A stretch of DNA of 64,000 bases from Bacteroidota bacterium (GCA_018266555.1 JAFEAF010000009.1:1-64000), one strand, 5' to 3'. Numbered from the stretch's first letter, positions 20,380 through 32,600 are shown. Numbers and translations are program-made. The notes: generated from the sequence alone by a model not told the origin.

Positions 20380-20583
20380 ATGTCAGAAGTTACACTTACG
20401 GCTTACAATGTTAGAACCAAGGAAAAGAATGTTCCGGTCCTTGATGGAGTTATCACAAAAACAGCAAAAGGAGCATATATGGTTCAGGGCCATGACGGTA
20501 AAGGAAATAAACTGACTACCCTGGTAAATGAACAAAAGGCACTGGCTGCCATCAAAGCAGGAATTGCGAAACAGGGATGGTAA
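20380..20583 (+). CDS. Small protein of unknown function
   Basis: 67 residues (MSEVTLTAYNVRTKEKNV...AIKAGIAKQGW). Soluble, basic, no Cys or signal peptide; the pattern suggests a small beta-rich fold with a C-terminal helix. It lies 129 bp behind gyrB and is followed within 15 bases by a strong terminator, which supports it being a real transcribed unit. I do not recognise the family. DNA-binding or ribosome-associated roles are conceivable but unsupported. Confidence 0.7.
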   Translation: MSEVTLTAYNVRTKEKNVPVLDGVITKTAKGAYMVQGHDGKGNKLTTLVNEQKALAAIKAGIAKQGW

Positions 20584-20595
20584 AATATTTTCAGT

Positions 20596-20636
20596 AAAAT
20601 AATTCCGTCCCGCTTCATGCGGGACGGAATTATTTT
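20596..20636. terminator. Strong bidirectional terminator between convergent genes
   Basis: A perfect inverted repeat with 18-bp arms (left 20596-20613, right 20619-20636) and a TTCAT loop. The core is CCGTCCCGC/GCGGGACGG, flanked by an A-run on one side and a T-run on the other. It can stop transcription of the small gene on the plus strand and of the protease gene on the minus strand. Confidence 0.92.
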
Positions 20637-20649
20637 TTTCCTGCCTTGA

Positions 20650-23600
20650 TTACTTCTTTAACAAACGAAACGATTGCGTCTTCCCATTAATTTCCGTTTG
20701 CACAAAATAAAGTCCCGGTGCATACTGCACACCATGCAGGTCAATAACCAGTTTGTCTATGAAACCGGTTGCAATAGCAGCACTGTTCAAAATATTCTTC
20801 CCATTCACATCATACACCTGTACGGAAACGTTCTGATCTGCTGCGGCCTGGTAGATGAGATTAAAAATTCCATCTGAAGGATTGGGATACACCTGCCAGC
20901 TAATTTCATCATTAAAAACAACAGGCCGGATCGGGGAATATTTAAATGAACCATCATTATCTATGATCTTTAAACGGTAGTATCGTACGCCTGATTTATT
21001 GCTCTCCACATCCGCAAAATTATATTGCTGCTGGCCGTTAGAATTTCCAGCGCTGCGCACCTGCCCGATGGTTGCAAAATGATTTTGGCTGTATTCTGCG
21101 TTTCCTTTTGCTAATTCAATTTCATACCTGTTCACATCTATTTCATTGGCTACTGTCCATTGCAGCAACACATCTTTATTTTGTTTTTTCTGAGCTGTAA
21201 ATTCAATGAGCTGTACCGGAAGAGAGTGAAGATTTCCCTGCCCTCCATCGTTCAGCCAGAATTCTGAAAAATCTTTCACTTTGAATTCAGCATAATACCC
21301 TTTATCAAATGGAACAATGGTAGTTTGTGCCGGTTTAATAAAGAGCCAGGTACCTGAGTTATCATCTGCAAGCGTTCCGTTTTCAAAATTAATATTGGAA
21401 TCATTGTATTTGGATACGCCTAATTGATATGCTGAAGCCGGTTTACTGCAAATACTGCAACCCGTTGCCCTGATCAACGTATCGGTTTCCATATCGAGAA
21501 AATAAAAACGAATGGTGACGGAGTCCGCTAAATTTCTTGTTACCGGTTTAATCGTGATGTTCCGGTCATGATAATACTGGTCATAATGATAGCGTACTGC
21601 GCCGGTATTTATATAAGCCTGCACATCTGTATTTCCCATGTTCTGGTTATTGGGCAGAATGGATGCCACCAGTTTACCGCCGGAAGTAAAATCAATCCAG
21701 TTGTTTCCTCCAGAAATATTTTGAGTAACCGGAGAACCCATAGTCACACCATCATAAATTCCGAAAGTATTATCGTAAATATGGATATCGTCCAAACCAA
21801 TCCCTTCCCTGTTGGTTGCCGGGTCTGAACTCATTACAAACCGAAGCCGAAGATTGTTTAAGCCGGTTGGTAAGGGTATGGTGGCAACATGCCAGCGGGT
21901 ATAATCCTGGATGCTCCATAAATTATTTCCTGAATATGTTTTATTATACCAATTTGTTCCCTGCCCATTGGCGCCAAGCCTTGTCCAGGTTTTTCCATCA
22001 GCAGAATATTCCACAAAAGCTCCATCACAAAGTGAATTGCCACAATCTTCAATATCCAAAGCAATACTTACACTTAACGTTGGGTTAGTCATGGCGGAAA
22101 TATTATAGCATGGAGAATACAAATAAGAATATTCCAGGTCATTATAATTTCCTGTCAATGATGTTTTCCATGCTTTACTGCCACTTGCCGCACATGAAAT
22201 TTTCGGGGAAGCCGGCGTACCATATTCCCAGGAACTTTTTTTACCGCCTGTATAAAACCCTCCATTTCCACTTTCAAAATTTTCTAAATATGGAAATGAA
22301 GTTATGACCGGAGAATTCACCAGAGCTACTTCTGCTGTATCATTTTCACGAAATGAATCACCCGGAAAATCCACCCATACTTTAATTACATGATTTCCCA
22401 AAGCAGCCAGGTTAGCAGTTGCAGTAAAAGTATATTGAACCGTGGCTTTAGAAGTAATTGATGCTATCGTTTCGGAAATGATTGCCCCGTTATCAACCTG
22501 GAATTTGACCGGGATAGAATTTATAGTTGTGTTGGCGCTGTTACGTACAGAAATTTTAACCGGTGTTGTGGCATTTAGCCCGCAGCTTGCCACGATAGGC
22601 GAATCAATGCTGATCATCTGGATATCATTAACCGCTTTATAAAGCCTGATATCATCAAACGTATAACCAGCGCCTCCAAAATCATCAGATGCCAATATTT
22701 GCCCCCATTGCCCCCATCGAACCTGGAAGCTGCTGCTGAAATTTTGCAAATTAGCTTTCAGGAAATCACTCATTTCAATACTGGATGTGAGTTTATAAGT
22801 TCCATCAGCGTCATTTTGATTTGCATACAGGTCATATACTTTTATCCAGGGTTGTGTATCATTTCCCCTGATCCAGACTTTATTGGCAGAATCCTGTAGC
22901 TCTCCATGATTTTTGTAATGAAAATCCAACCGTATATCATCAGTCGCCGTATCGTAAGAAGACAAATTAAAAGTCCCGAATAAAGAATCGGCCGTACCGG
23001 CAGCATTATACTCATAAGAATCTATAGTCAGGGCTTTGCTTCCTGAATAGGCAATTCCGGAATTAATAAATGACCGGATACGTCCGTAAGAAGATGATGT
23101 AGAGAAATCATACCGATCCAATCCATTCAAACCAACCTGGTTGCCGGAATATGTTTGATTGGTGGCTGTTTCCATATCATCCAGAAAAGTTGTGGCGAGA
23201 TTAATAACAGGATTGGCAAGTTGTTTAACTACAATGGCCATGGTATCATTTGCAGTTATAGGATCTGAAGCAGCAGCATTTACCACCACTACTTTAATGG
23301 TATATGTTCCGGTTGCCGAAAAATCATAAGTGGTAGAAAAATTATGAGTGTCTGTTGCTCCAGCGGCAATTGGAGTCAATACGGAATCCGTTACCCATGT
23401 GCCGCCATTTACAGAATATTTAACCGCATATTTATTTATGGCAGCATCATCCAGGTTTTTGATTCTCGTTGTTATTGTCGTAGTAGCAGATAATTGAGTA
23501 GAAGTAAACTGCCTGCCTGACGAAGGTGCCAATATGGTATCCAATTTCAAATCATTATCAGAAATAGTTCCAATGCAGGTCCCGTTATTGGGCTGCCGGG

Positions 23601-26025
23601 AAATTGCATCCGATCTTCTTCCTGCATTTCCATTTAATCTTGCTCTTACAGAAACCCAATACACAGAATCTTTTGTCAAGCCGCTGATCGTATATATGGT
23701 ATCGGTGGTGGTACCAACCGAAACCATGTCACTACCTTTTAATTGCATGACTTCATAATCTGTGGCTCCCGTTATTGTATTCCATTTTAGAGAAATATAT
23801 CCTTCACATTGAACAGTAGCAAGTGAAACTAAAGGAGCACCTAAAATAGTAAATGCCTCGCTGGTACTGCTCATCGCAGTTGAATTTCTCGTTATCCTGA
23901 TTTTTGCCTGGTCGGTAATAACATTGGGGACAAACCATTTTAACTGTCTTGCATTGGCAGGAGCCGTTGTGTCTATCCATGTTGCGCCATTGTCGGAAGA
24001 AAATTGAATAGTAAAAGCATTGGCAGGATCACCCCATGAATCCCAACTGATATAAATGGAATCCCCGGGTACAAATTTTTCTCCACCAATCGGATGTGTC
24101 AGCACGGTTGAAACAGGAACCACATCATACACTAAAAAATATTCCTGTGGTGAATTTTGAGTGATAGAGGTTCCTTTTACATTCGCAGTATAAACACCGG
24201 CCACAGGATTATTAATAACAACCTGTTCAATATTATTTATATGATCCTCTCCGGTTGCAGCCGTATTGTTTACATTTCCCGGGATGGTATCCAATATTAA
24301 TGGAAGTGTGGTGTCAGAAGCAATACCGATTACTTTCAAGTCAAGATCATTAACCAGCGTATGGGAAGAAAGTACCGCTGCCGGTGGATCATTCCAATAT
24401 AACATCACTTTTAACTGTGCTGTATTGGCCGGAACCGTAATGCTTTGAGCATTGGTAGCTCCGTTGGTAACAGTAGCATCAAAATAATTATTTGCTTCCA
24501 TCATTTGCACAGAGCGCAAAAGATTCATCCATCCGAATCCGTAAGTATAATCAGGCCCGGTATTTCCGAGATCGGTTCCACCGTTACAAATCAAAGCTTT
24601 CATCAAACCATTTTTTGGATCGGTTCCGCTATGTAATTGACGATAGCGTTGATACAGTAATGCCAATCCTCCAGTCACGGCCGGAGTTGACATACTGGTT
24701 CCGGAACTATATACATAAGTATTTACCGGGTATGTAGAATAAATTTTTGTACCCTGTGTACTGATTTCAGGTTTGAGGCGGCCATCCTGTACCGGTCCTC
24801 TGCTGGATCCTGGATTGATCACAGCATTCTCAGTAGTATTACCAACACATATTCCATTTTTTGAAGCCTGGAAACTTCCCAATACTGTTTTAAACCCTGT
24901 AGGGTAAGGGCTGCAACTCATTCCGCCGCTATTGCCTGCTGCAAAAACATTTTGCAGATTAGGAAGATCAAATGCCTGCTGATCCAAAATGCGGGAGTAT
25001 AAATCATACACACCATTATAGTTACAATCACCCACAATATTGCCATAAGAATTATTGGTAACCACCATATCATAATCCTGCACATAAGAAGGAGCAAAAG
25101 AAATTATATTGGAAAAAGCCTGGCTGAGGATGGTTGCTTTGGGAGCATATCCTTTGAATCTTTCTTTAACAATCCCCGCTCCTGCTGCAGTACCGGTAAC
25201 ATGTATTCCATGCCCGCCGCCGGCAACTGCGGCCCTGTTGATCACCCGCCCCGAAAAATCTATATGACGAAGTGGATCGCTGTCATCCCCAATGCCGATA
25301 ACCACGCTGTCGCCATGAAGATTGCGTCCTCCGATCAATGCTGAGTTCAAAACATTCGCTCTTGCATTAGGAACACTTTGATGATTCAGCAACTGGTCTT
25401 CATGAGGCGCCGGCTGAACATATTCGATAAAAGGCAATGATGCTAACTCTGAAATCCGCTGCTGAGAAATTCTTAAAGCCAATATCCGGTAATCTTTGAA
25501 ATAAGAAGAGATCACATCAAAATTTTTTTGTTTCAATTCCTCATTCACTGTTGTATAAGAAAATGATTTGGGAAAACTGATCCACACATCTACCGTACCG
25601 GGAGTTTTCACTGCCCATGCCGGCAAAATTCCTTTAGCAAGATTAGGTTGCATTTTTTGTTCAGGAGAAAGGTTTACAATTGCTCTTGCATTTGTTTGTA
25701 AAAGAGTGGCTGTATTTAAAGAGCCGGTTATTGTTACTGTGTAAGCATTATTGGGAATATAATCGAGTAGTTCGATGCCGGATTGTTTTAATTGCTCCCG
25801 TTGTGCATCCGTAGGAATTTTTTCAAACTGAATAATGGCAAAAGATTTTTGATTGCTTGGGGCTGCTGTGCGATTTACAGAATCAATTTTTTCAGCAGTG
25901 ATATTTTTTGGGGGGATAAAGGAACCGCTGTTAAGCAACAAAGTGTAGGGTTCTTTTTGCTGAGCAGTAGCAGCAATACAAAAAAATGACAGGGCAGCCA
26001 TCAAGGGAATTGGATTCAATCTCAT
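20650..26025 (-). CDS. Subtilisin-like (S8) serine protease with T9SS sorting domain
   Basis: 1791 residues. Signal peptide (MRLNPIPLMAALSFFCIAATAQ), an inhibitor-I9-like N-terminal region, then an S8 catalytic domain. The triad is placed at about D243 (IGIGDDSDP), H271 (GGGHGIHVTG) and S443 (SSGTSMSTPAVTGG), with oxyanion Asn in FAAGNSGG. A P-domain-like beta sandwich (SITVPANTAQLKVMLYWND) follows, then Ig-like and FnIII modules (LKWNTITGATDYEV), CARDB-like repeats, and MAM-like domains with FDDIRLY and LDDIHIYD. The last 85 residues form a type A T9SS sorting domain (YPNPSDGIFNL, YDVNGK, LHGVQYAPGLYFVQ, RLLKK). It should be exported across the outer membrane by the type IX system and attached or released. 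Native substrate unknown. Confidence 0.93.
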   Translation of the reverse strand: MRLNPIPLMAALSFFCIAATAQQKEPYTLLLNSGSFIPPKNITAEKIDSVNRTAAPSNQKSFAIIQFEKIPTDAQREQLKQSGIELLDYIPNNAYTVTITGSLNTATLLQTNARAIVNLSPEQKMQPNLAKGILPAWAVKTPGTVDVWISFPKSFSYTTVNEELKQKNFDVISSYFKDYRILALRISQQRISELASLPFIEYVQPAPHEDQLLNHQSVPNARANVLNSALIGGRNLHGDSVVIGIGDDSDPLRHIDFSGRVINRAAVAGGGHGIHVTGTAAGAGIVKERFKGYAPKATILSQAFSNIISFAPSYVQDYDMVVTNNSYGNIVGDCNYNGVYDLYSRILDQQAFDLPNLQNVFAAGNSGGMSCSPYPTGFKTVLGSFQASKNGICVGNTTENAVINPGSSRGPVQDGRLKPEISTQGTKIYSTYPVNTYVYSSGTSMSTPAVTGGLALLYQRYRQLHSGTDPKNGLMKALICNGGTDLGNTGPDYTYGFGWMNLLRSVQMMEANNYFDATVTNGATNAQSITVPANTAQLKVMLYWNDPPAAVLSSHTLVNDLDLKVIGIASDTTLPLILDTIPGNVNNTAATGEDHINNIEQVVINNPVAGVYTANVKGTSITQNSPQEYFLVYDVVPVSTVLTHPIGGEKFVPGDSIYISWDSWGDPANAFTIQFSSDNGATWIDTTAPANARQLKWFVPNVITDQAKIRITRNSTAMSSTSEAFTILGAPLVSLATVQCEGYISLKWNTITGATDYEVMQLKGSDMVSVGTTTDTIYTISGLTKDSVYWVSVRARLNGNAGRRSDAISRQPNNGTCIGTISDNDLKLDTILAPSSGRQFTSTQLSATTTITTRIKNLDDAAINKYAVKYSVNGGTWVTDSVLTPIAAGATDTHNFSTTYDFSATGTYTIKVVVVNAAASDPITANDTMAIVVKQLANPVINLATTFLDDMETATNQTYSGNQVGLNGLDRYDFSTSSSYGRIRSFINSGIAYSGSKALTIDSYEYNAAGTADSLFGTFNLSSYDTATDDIRLDFHYKNHGELQDSANKVWIRGNDTQPWIKVYDLYANQNDADGTYKLTSSIEMSDFLKANLQNFSSSFQVRWGQWGQILASDDFGGAGYTFDDIRLYKAVNDIQMISIDSPIVASCGLNATTPVKISVRNSANTTINSIPVKFQVDNGAIISETIASITSKATVQYTFTATANLAALGNHVIKVWVDFPGDSFRENDTAEVALVNSPVITSFPYLENFESGNGGFYTGGKKSSWEYGTPASPKISCAASGSKAWKTSLTGNYNDLEYSYLYSPCYNISAMTNPTLSVSIALDIEDCGNSLCDGAFVEYSADGKTWTRLGANGQGTNWYNKTYSGNNLWSIQDYTRWHVATIPLPTGLNNLRLRFVMSSDPATNREGIGLDDIHIYDNTFGIYDGVTMGSPVTQNISGGNNWIDFTSGGKLVASILPNNQNMGNTDVQAYINTGAVRYHYDQYYHDRNITIKPVTRNLADSVTIRFYFLDMETDTLIRATGCSICSKPASAYQLGVSKYNDSNINFENGTLADDNSGTWLFIKPAQTTIVPFDKGYYAEFKVKDFSEFWLNDGGQGNLHSLPVQLIEFTAQKKQNKDVLLQWTVANEIDVNRYEIELAKGNAEYSQNHFATIGQVRSAGNSNGQQQYNFADVESNKSGVRYYRLKIIDNDGSFKYSPIRPVVFNDEISWQVYPNPSDGIFNLIYQAAADQNVSVQVYDVNGKNILNSAAIATGFIDKLVIDLHGVQYAPGLYFVQTEINGKTQSFRLLKK

Positions 26026-26101
26026 ACGGGCAATTATTCTTTAAAAATAATACAAATAGATTGAATTTGCCAGTTTCTCAGGTATGCATTTCATTGCTGA
26101 C

Positions 26102-29100
26102 TCAGGCTACCGATACAGCGCTTAGAGGGAAGCAATGCTGATGCATCCGGGAAAGAAAATGAAACATGCTTTTCATATTTTCAACCGGCTGCACCGTCAG
26201 CAAAAATAATTTTCCCGCTTGTTTCAATTTTGCTTTGTTGGTTTCCGTCTGGATAAAAGAAAGAATATTTTTGAAAGTTTCCGATTCAAAATAAGGAGAA
26301 TCATTTCTATTGATAAAATAGCATTTTAGCGAATCATTTTTCAAAGACATTTTTTCAAACCCAAGTTCTACAGCAAGTTTCCTGCATCGGACGGTGATGA
26401 ATAAGTCCTCCACCTGTTGTGGTACAGAGCCGAAACGATCCTTCAACTCTTCTTTCAGATGATTCAACTCTTCTTCCGTTTCACAATTATCCATCCGGGT
26501 GTATAATGATAATCGCTCCGTTATGCTTTCGACATACTCATCAGGAATTAAAATTTCCAAATCGGTATCAATGGTGCAATCCTGCACATAATCATCCTGC
26601 TTCGCAATTTCTTCTTTAAATAATTCCTTGAACTCTGTCCGCTTTAATTCTTTTATGGCCTCATCAAGAATTTTCTGGTACATCTCAAACCCAATTTCTG
26701 CCATGAAACCGCTTTGCTCTCCACCCAATAAATTTCCGGCGCCCCGGATATCCAAATCTCTCATGGCAATCTGGAAACCGCTGCCGAGATCGCTGTGCTG
26801 CTCTAGTGTTTGTAATCTTTTCCTGGAATCAGCCGGAAGGGTACTCATCGGTGGCGCCAGCAAATAACAAAATGCTTTTTTGTTGCTGCGCCCTACTCTT
26901 CCTCTCAATTGATGCAGATCGCTCAATCCAAACTGATGTGCATTGTTTACAATAATGGTATTTACATTGGGAATATCCACACCGCTTTCTACAATATTGG
27001 TGCAAACCAAGACATCATACTTTTTGTCAATGAAATCAAGTATTCGTTCTTCCAATACCTGGCCTTCCATTTGTCCATGAGCATATCCCACGCTTAAATC
27101 GGGACACAAGCCTTGTATGATAGAAGCCATTTCGGCCAATCCGCTGATGCGGTTAAAAATAAAAAATACCTGCCCGCCTCTTTCTGTTTCAAAATAAACA
27201 GCATCACGAATCATATCCTCATTATATACGCCGACCTCAGTCTGAATTGGTTGACGGTTTGGAGGAGGCGTATTGATAATGCTTAAATCTCTTGCACCCA
27301 TCAATGAAAACTGCAACGTTCGTGGAATAGGTGTTGCAGTCAATGTCAGGCAATCCACCGTTGTTTTTAATGTTTTAATTTTTTCTTTATGCCCCACGCC
27401 GAATTTTTGTTCTTCATCAATTACCAGTAAACCGAGGTCTTTAAATTTTACTTCTTTTCCCAACAAAGCATGAGTGCCGATTATGATTTCAATTTTTCCT
27501 TCTTCCAGTTTTTTCAGCGTTTCTTTTTTTTCTTTTGAAGATTTAAAACGGTTTATATAATCCACCGTTACCGGAAAATCTTTTAATCGTTCGCTGAGCG
27601 TTTGATAATGTTGAAACGCAAGAATGGTGGTCGGCACCAGGATGGCGGCTTGCTTTCCATCCACGCAGGTTTTAAAAGCAGCCCGAATGGCCACTTCCGT
27701 TTTTCCAAAACCTACATCACCGCATATCAAACGATCCATGGGCGATGCTGATTCCATATCTTTTTTTACATCGGCCGTCACCCTGCTTTGATCCGGCGTG
27801 TCTTCATAAATAAATGACGCTTCCAGTTCCGTTTGCAAATAATTATCGGGTGAATGAGCAAATCCTTGTTGCGCTTTCCGCTTTGCATATAGTTTTATCA
27901 GGTCAAATGCTAACTCTTTTACTTTGGTTTTTGTTTTTTCCTTCAGCCGGTTCCATGCATCACTTCCGAGTTTATTGATCTTTGGAACAGTACCTTCCTT
28001 CCCCGTATATTTTGCAATCTTATGCAGTGAGTTAATGTTGACATAAAGAATATCACTGTCTTTATAAATAATCCGAACTGCTTCCTGCATTTTCCCACTT
28101 ACATCGAGCTTTTGAAGGCCGCTGAAAATTCCCACGCCATGATCAATATGTGTAACATAATCTCCCGGCTGTAATTCACGAAGAGTTTTCAGCGTTAACG
28201 CTTTATTTTTATTATACGCCTGCCTGACATTATATTTATGATAGCGCTGAAAAATCTGGTGATCGGTATAGCAAACAATTTTCAGATCCTGGTCAATAAA
28301 TCCTTCATGTATCGCAGTGGCAACCGGCGTAAAATGAATTTCCTCTTTCAGATCGTTGAAGATGCTGTAAAGACGCTCTAATTGTGTGGCATTACCGGCA
28401 AACAGGTATAATTGAAATCCTTTTTTCTCCCAGTCATTCAAATCCTGTATCAGGAGATCAAATCTGCGGTTAAAAGCAGGTTGTTCTTTTGTATTAAATT
28501 CAATTTCGAATGAACTCAGCGTAGAGCGGTATCCAAACTCAATCACATGCCTGGGCTTTAGTTTTTGTTCCAGTTCATTGGCAGTAATAAAATCATCTTC
28601 GGTAATATTTCGTCTTTCCATCCGGTCTTCATTTCCATCAGAAGCTTTTTCATTCATAGTTCCCTGCAGCAAAAAGGAATTTAATTCAGTAGAAGCTTCT
28701 TTAATTTTTTCCAGGCACCAATCCGCATCCTGCATCCAGACGATTGTATTTTCCGGTACAAAGTCCAGCAATGAAATCCTTTCTTCACTTTCAAATTGTG
28801 TATCTACATTGGGAATAATGCTCACCTGCAATAATTTTCGTTCGCTCAGTTGCGTTTCCGGATCAATAATGCGGATGGAATCCACTTCATTTCCGAACAA
28901 TTCGATACGATAAGGTTTATCATTTCCGAAGGAATATATATCGAGTATGCCGCCCCGGATGGCAAATTGACCCGGTTCATATACAAAATCAGTTCGCTCA
29001 AAACCATATTCCGACAATTGCAGTAATAATTTTCCTACATCAAGCTGATCTGCGGTTTTAATATAAATAATGCTGGAAGAAAGGGTATTCGGTACCGTCA

Positions 29101-29506
29101 CTTTTTCATGCAATGCTTCGGGATAGGTGACCAGGATTTTTTTATTGCCTCCTGCAGCAATTTTTGCCAGTGCTTCGGTGCGCAACATGACATGAGATGA
29201 ATTCAGCAGCCTGAAATTCTTTTTAGTCCGGAATGATGATGGGAAATAGAATATATCCAAAGCCCCGGTCAGGTTTTCTATGCTATTTTGAAAATAAGCG
29301 GCTTCCTCTGCATCGTTTAGTACGATAAGATGATTGAGCTGGCTGCAGGCAGAATGAAGAAATGTGGCCGACACCACAAACTGGGAAACACTGCCATGCA
29401 GGTTTTTAAGAAATATTTTTTGGGGTGAGGAAAAAGAAATCCTGTCCGCCAGTTGAAAGAGGCGGGGGGTATTTTGATACCGGTCCAACAGAACATTCGC
29501 ACCCAT
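26102..29506 (-). CDS. mfd: Transcription-repair coupling factor
   Basis: 1134 residues, the usual Mfd length. It displaces RNA polymerase stalled at DNA lesions and recruits UvrA. The N-terminal UvrB-like module is followed by the RNA-polymerase-interacting domain (LQPGDYVTHIDHGVGIFSGL region near 445). The superfamily 2 translocase shows Walker A GDVGFGKTEVA, VIDEEQKFGV, LTATPIPRTL, VESGVDIPNVNTIIV and QLRGRVGRSNKKA, and the C-terminal TRCF domain follows. Divergent from the BNR-repeat gene, with about 110 bp between starts. Confidence 0.97.
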   Translation of the reverse strand: MGANVLLDRYQNTPRLFQLADRISFSSPQKIFLKNLHGSVSQFVVSATFLHSACSQLNHLIVLNDAEEAAYFQNSIENLTGALDIFYFPSSFRTKKNFRLLNSSHVMLRTEALAKIAAGGNKKILVTYPEALHEKVTVPNTLSSSIIYIKTADQLDVGKLLLQLSEYGFERTDFVYEPGQFAIRGGILDIYSFGNDKPYRIELFGNEVDSIRIIDPETQLSERKLLQVSIIPNVDTQFESEERISLLDFVPENTIVWMQDADWCLEKIKEASTELNSFLLQGTMNEKASDGNEDRMERRNITEDDFITANELEQKLKPRHVIEFGYRSTLSSFEIEFNTKEQPAFNRRFDLLIQDLNDWEKKGFQLYLFAGNATQLERLYSIFNDLKEEIHFTPVATAIHEGFIDQDLKIVCYTDHQIFQRYHKYNVRQAYNKNKALTLKTLRELQPGDYVTHIDHGVGIFSGLQKLDVSGKMQEAVRIIYKDSDILYVNINSLHKIAKYTGKEGTVPKINKLGSDAWNRLKEKTKTKVKELAFDLIKLYAKRKAQQGFAHSPDNYLQTELEASFIYEDTPDQSRVTADVKKDMESASPMDRLICGDVGFGKTEVAIRAAFKTCVDGKQAAILVPTTILAFQHYQTLSERLKDFPVTVDYINRFKSSKEKKETLKKLEEGKIEIIIGTHALLGKEVKFKDLGLLVIDEEQKFGVGHKEKIKTLKTTVDCLTLTATPIPRTLQFSLMGARDLSIINTPPPNRQPIQTEVGVYNEDMIRDAVYFETERGGQVFFIFNRISGLAEMASIIQGLCPDLSVGYAHGQMEGQVLEERILDFIDKKYDVLVCTNIVESGVDIPNVNTIIVNNAHQFGLSDLHQLRGRVGRSNKKAFCYLLAPPMSTLPADSRKRLQTLEQHSDLGSGFQIAMRDLDIRGAGNLLGGEQSGFMAEIGFEMYQKILDEAIKELKRTEFKELFKEEIAKQDDYVQDCTIDTDLEILIPDEYVESITERLSLYTRMDNCETEEELNHLKEELKDRFGSVPQQVEDLFITVRCRKLAVELGFEKMSLKNDSLKCYFINRNDSPYFESETFKNILSFIQTETNKAKLKQAGKLFLLTVQPVENMKSMFHFLSRMHQHCFPLSAVSVA

Positions 29507-29615
29507 GAGCGCTGCAAAGATAGAAAATGATTAAATCATGAGTATTGTTCCGTATCAATAAATACCGAAAATGATTAAATTGCCTTTTAATTTTTTGTTT
29601 ACCTAAAATATTATT

Positions 29616-32600
29616 GTGAAAACCCGCCTGTACATTTTGACCTGTGCCGTTGTTGCGGCTGTTATTGTTTTTTTGACAATAAGTAAAACAAAAAAGGAAT
29701 CAAAAAAAATTTCAGTGGCTACTTTTAAAGAAGAAGATGAAGAGCAGGAAGCCCGGTATACTGAAATGAGAGCCCGGTATGATTTTGACATGATGAAAAA
29801 CCCGGTAACAGGTAAAATCCCTGAACATATATATGAAACAGAATTAGATTTTGCCAGGAATATTCCGGAAAGAAATTTAGGACAAGGGGGATTAGCCCGG
29901 TTAGACGATTTGAATACATACTACCCGGCAGGGCCTAATAACCAGGGGGGCCGTACCAGAGCTCTGGCTTATGATGTTCGATATAACGGTTCTTCCAATA
30001 AAGTTATTCTGGCGGGTGGTGTGAGTGGAGGCATAATGAGAAGCAGCGATGGTGGAAATACCTGGGCAAGAGTTTCGCCGGATAATGAAATCCACAATGT
30101 CACCTGTATTGCACAAGATCCCCGCACCGGTAATCAGAATACCTGGTATGCCGGAGGTGGTGAGCCTTACGGTAATTCAGCTGATGAATTAGGTGCTCTA
30201 TATCTTGGATTTGGTTTGTACAAATCCATTGACAATGGAGTAACGTGGACAAAATTACCTTTAAACTCCATAACAGATTTTAATGGAACCCTGCTGGCAG
30301 CAGGTGTTTTGGAAGCTTTTGACAACCCTTTTGATTTTGTACATAAAATTGTGATTAATCCTGTTACCGGCGACCTTTATGTGGCTGTTCATCGTCGCTT
30401 AGTGCGTAGTTCTGACGGTGGAAATACTTTTCAAACTGTATTTGGAAGTGGGGTTACCGCTACGGCAACCGGTGGTCAAATGGATATAGCAATATCTAAC
30501 ACCGGAAAACTTATTTTAGCAGTAAATGGAAGCAACCCTGATCTTACATTACGGGGAGTATGGACTTCATCAACTGGAAACTTCGGCAGCTGGACCCGTA
30601 TCGCAGGTGGTTCGACTTTAGGAGTGGATTCAGTTGCAAACTGGAGAGGCAATTCTTATAAAAACTATGCAGGAAGCACCACCCCCATTTCAAAAAGAAT
30701 TTTATTGGGTATGGCGCCATCTAACCAGAATATAGTTTATGTGCTTTATGAAAATGGGTTGAGCAATACGGCACCCGATAATAAACCTGAAGCAGATCTT
30801 TTCAAGTTGGATATGACCAGCGGAAACACATGGACTAATTTATCCGCCAATATGCCGGACTTCAATGGCAGTACTAATAATGCGGCCACAGATCCATTTA
30901 CCGTTCAGGGAGGATATGATATGTTCGTTGGCGTAAAACCTGATAATCCCAATTTTGTTTTACTGGGAGGTAGCAGTCTGTATCGCTCTACAGACGGGTT
31001 TACTACTACTACCAACACATCATGGATTGGAGGCTATGGAAATACACTTCCCAATCTATCTTATTATGGATCCACCGCTTTTCCCAACGATCCCACCAAA
31101 TGGAGTCATCCTGATATTCATAACATTGCTTTTAATCCTACTAACTCAAGCGAAGTGATTTGCGCTAATGATGGCGGATTGCAAATCACAAGTAATATTA
31201 CCGGATCAACTGGTAGTGAACCGGTTACATGGAATTACATCACAAATTATCAAACACTCCAATATTATAATGTATCTATGGATCCCGGTACCGGCAGAAA
31301 TAATTTCCTGGGTGGCGCCCAGGATAACGGAGTTCAGTTCCGGGATAAAATGCAATTAATAGGAACTGCCCCTGCTGACAGTAATAATCATATTCGGATT
31401 CTTGGCGGAGACGGCGGGCATACCGGTATGTCTTCACTTGATAATATTAACAATCAACAATTCTTTTATGCAAGTTTTCAGTTGGGCAGTATCAGGCGTT
31501 TTAAAATTTCCGCCAGCCCCAAAACAGATAATATCACACCCAAAAATTTAACTACTGATGGTACATCAGGAGAGTTTGGAGAATTTATTACAAATTTTTT
31601 ACTCGATCCTGATAACTCACAAAACTTATACTACATAAATTATAACCGCCTGTTCCGAACAACATCGGCCAGCACTGTTGACTCTACTTCATGGACTGAA
31701 ATGACAGGGGTAAGTGCAGCCGTTAATCCCGGCAATCCTACCGCAGGCACCAATATCGGTATTCGTGCTTTATCAGTAACCCGTGGACCCTATAACACTA
31801 ATCATGTATTATACATAGGTACTACCAATGGAAAAATCTTCAGGTTAAATGATCCTCAAAATGCAGCGGCAACGACAGCGCCGGTTGATATCACTCCTTC
31901 TGCTTCTTTAGGATGGGCAGCAGGATCTAATGTTCAGGATATTGCAGTCAATCCTAATTATGATAATGAGATTTTGGCGGTGGTTTCTAATTATGGGGTG
32001 ATCAGCATCTGGTGGACTAACAATGCAAAATCTGCCACGCCTACATGGAAAAATGCAGAAGGCAATCTTACACTTCCTTCTTTCAGAAGCGCTGCCATCG
32101 TTGTAAAAAAAGATGCAAGCAATAACCCGGTAACAGAATATTATGTAGGCACATCAGTTGGCTTATATAGTGCAGTAAATATTAATACCACTTTAACCGG
32201 CGGCGGATCTCCTACCTGGCAGCGTGAAGGTGGAAGTGTGCTGAATTTTGCCGTTATTCAATCCATTGCGTACCGGCCGGTAGACAATGTAATGGTATTA
32301 GGCACACATGGCAATGGCATGTATTATACTTTTTTAGGAACACCTAATTTTATTCCTAACCAGGTAACAGGAGTAAACAATCCCGTCACCAATGATAAAA
32401 ATTTCATAAAGGCTATATTTCCCACGGTCAGTAATGGGCCAATACAATACCGTACCGGGAATATGTTTACTATAAAAAAGATTTCAATTCTGCTTTATAA
32501 TTCATCGGGGCAGCAGGTATTTCACAGCGTAGCAGGTTATAATGATGGCAGTATAGATATTTCTAATTTAAGCAGCGGCACTTATATTCTGAGTATTTAC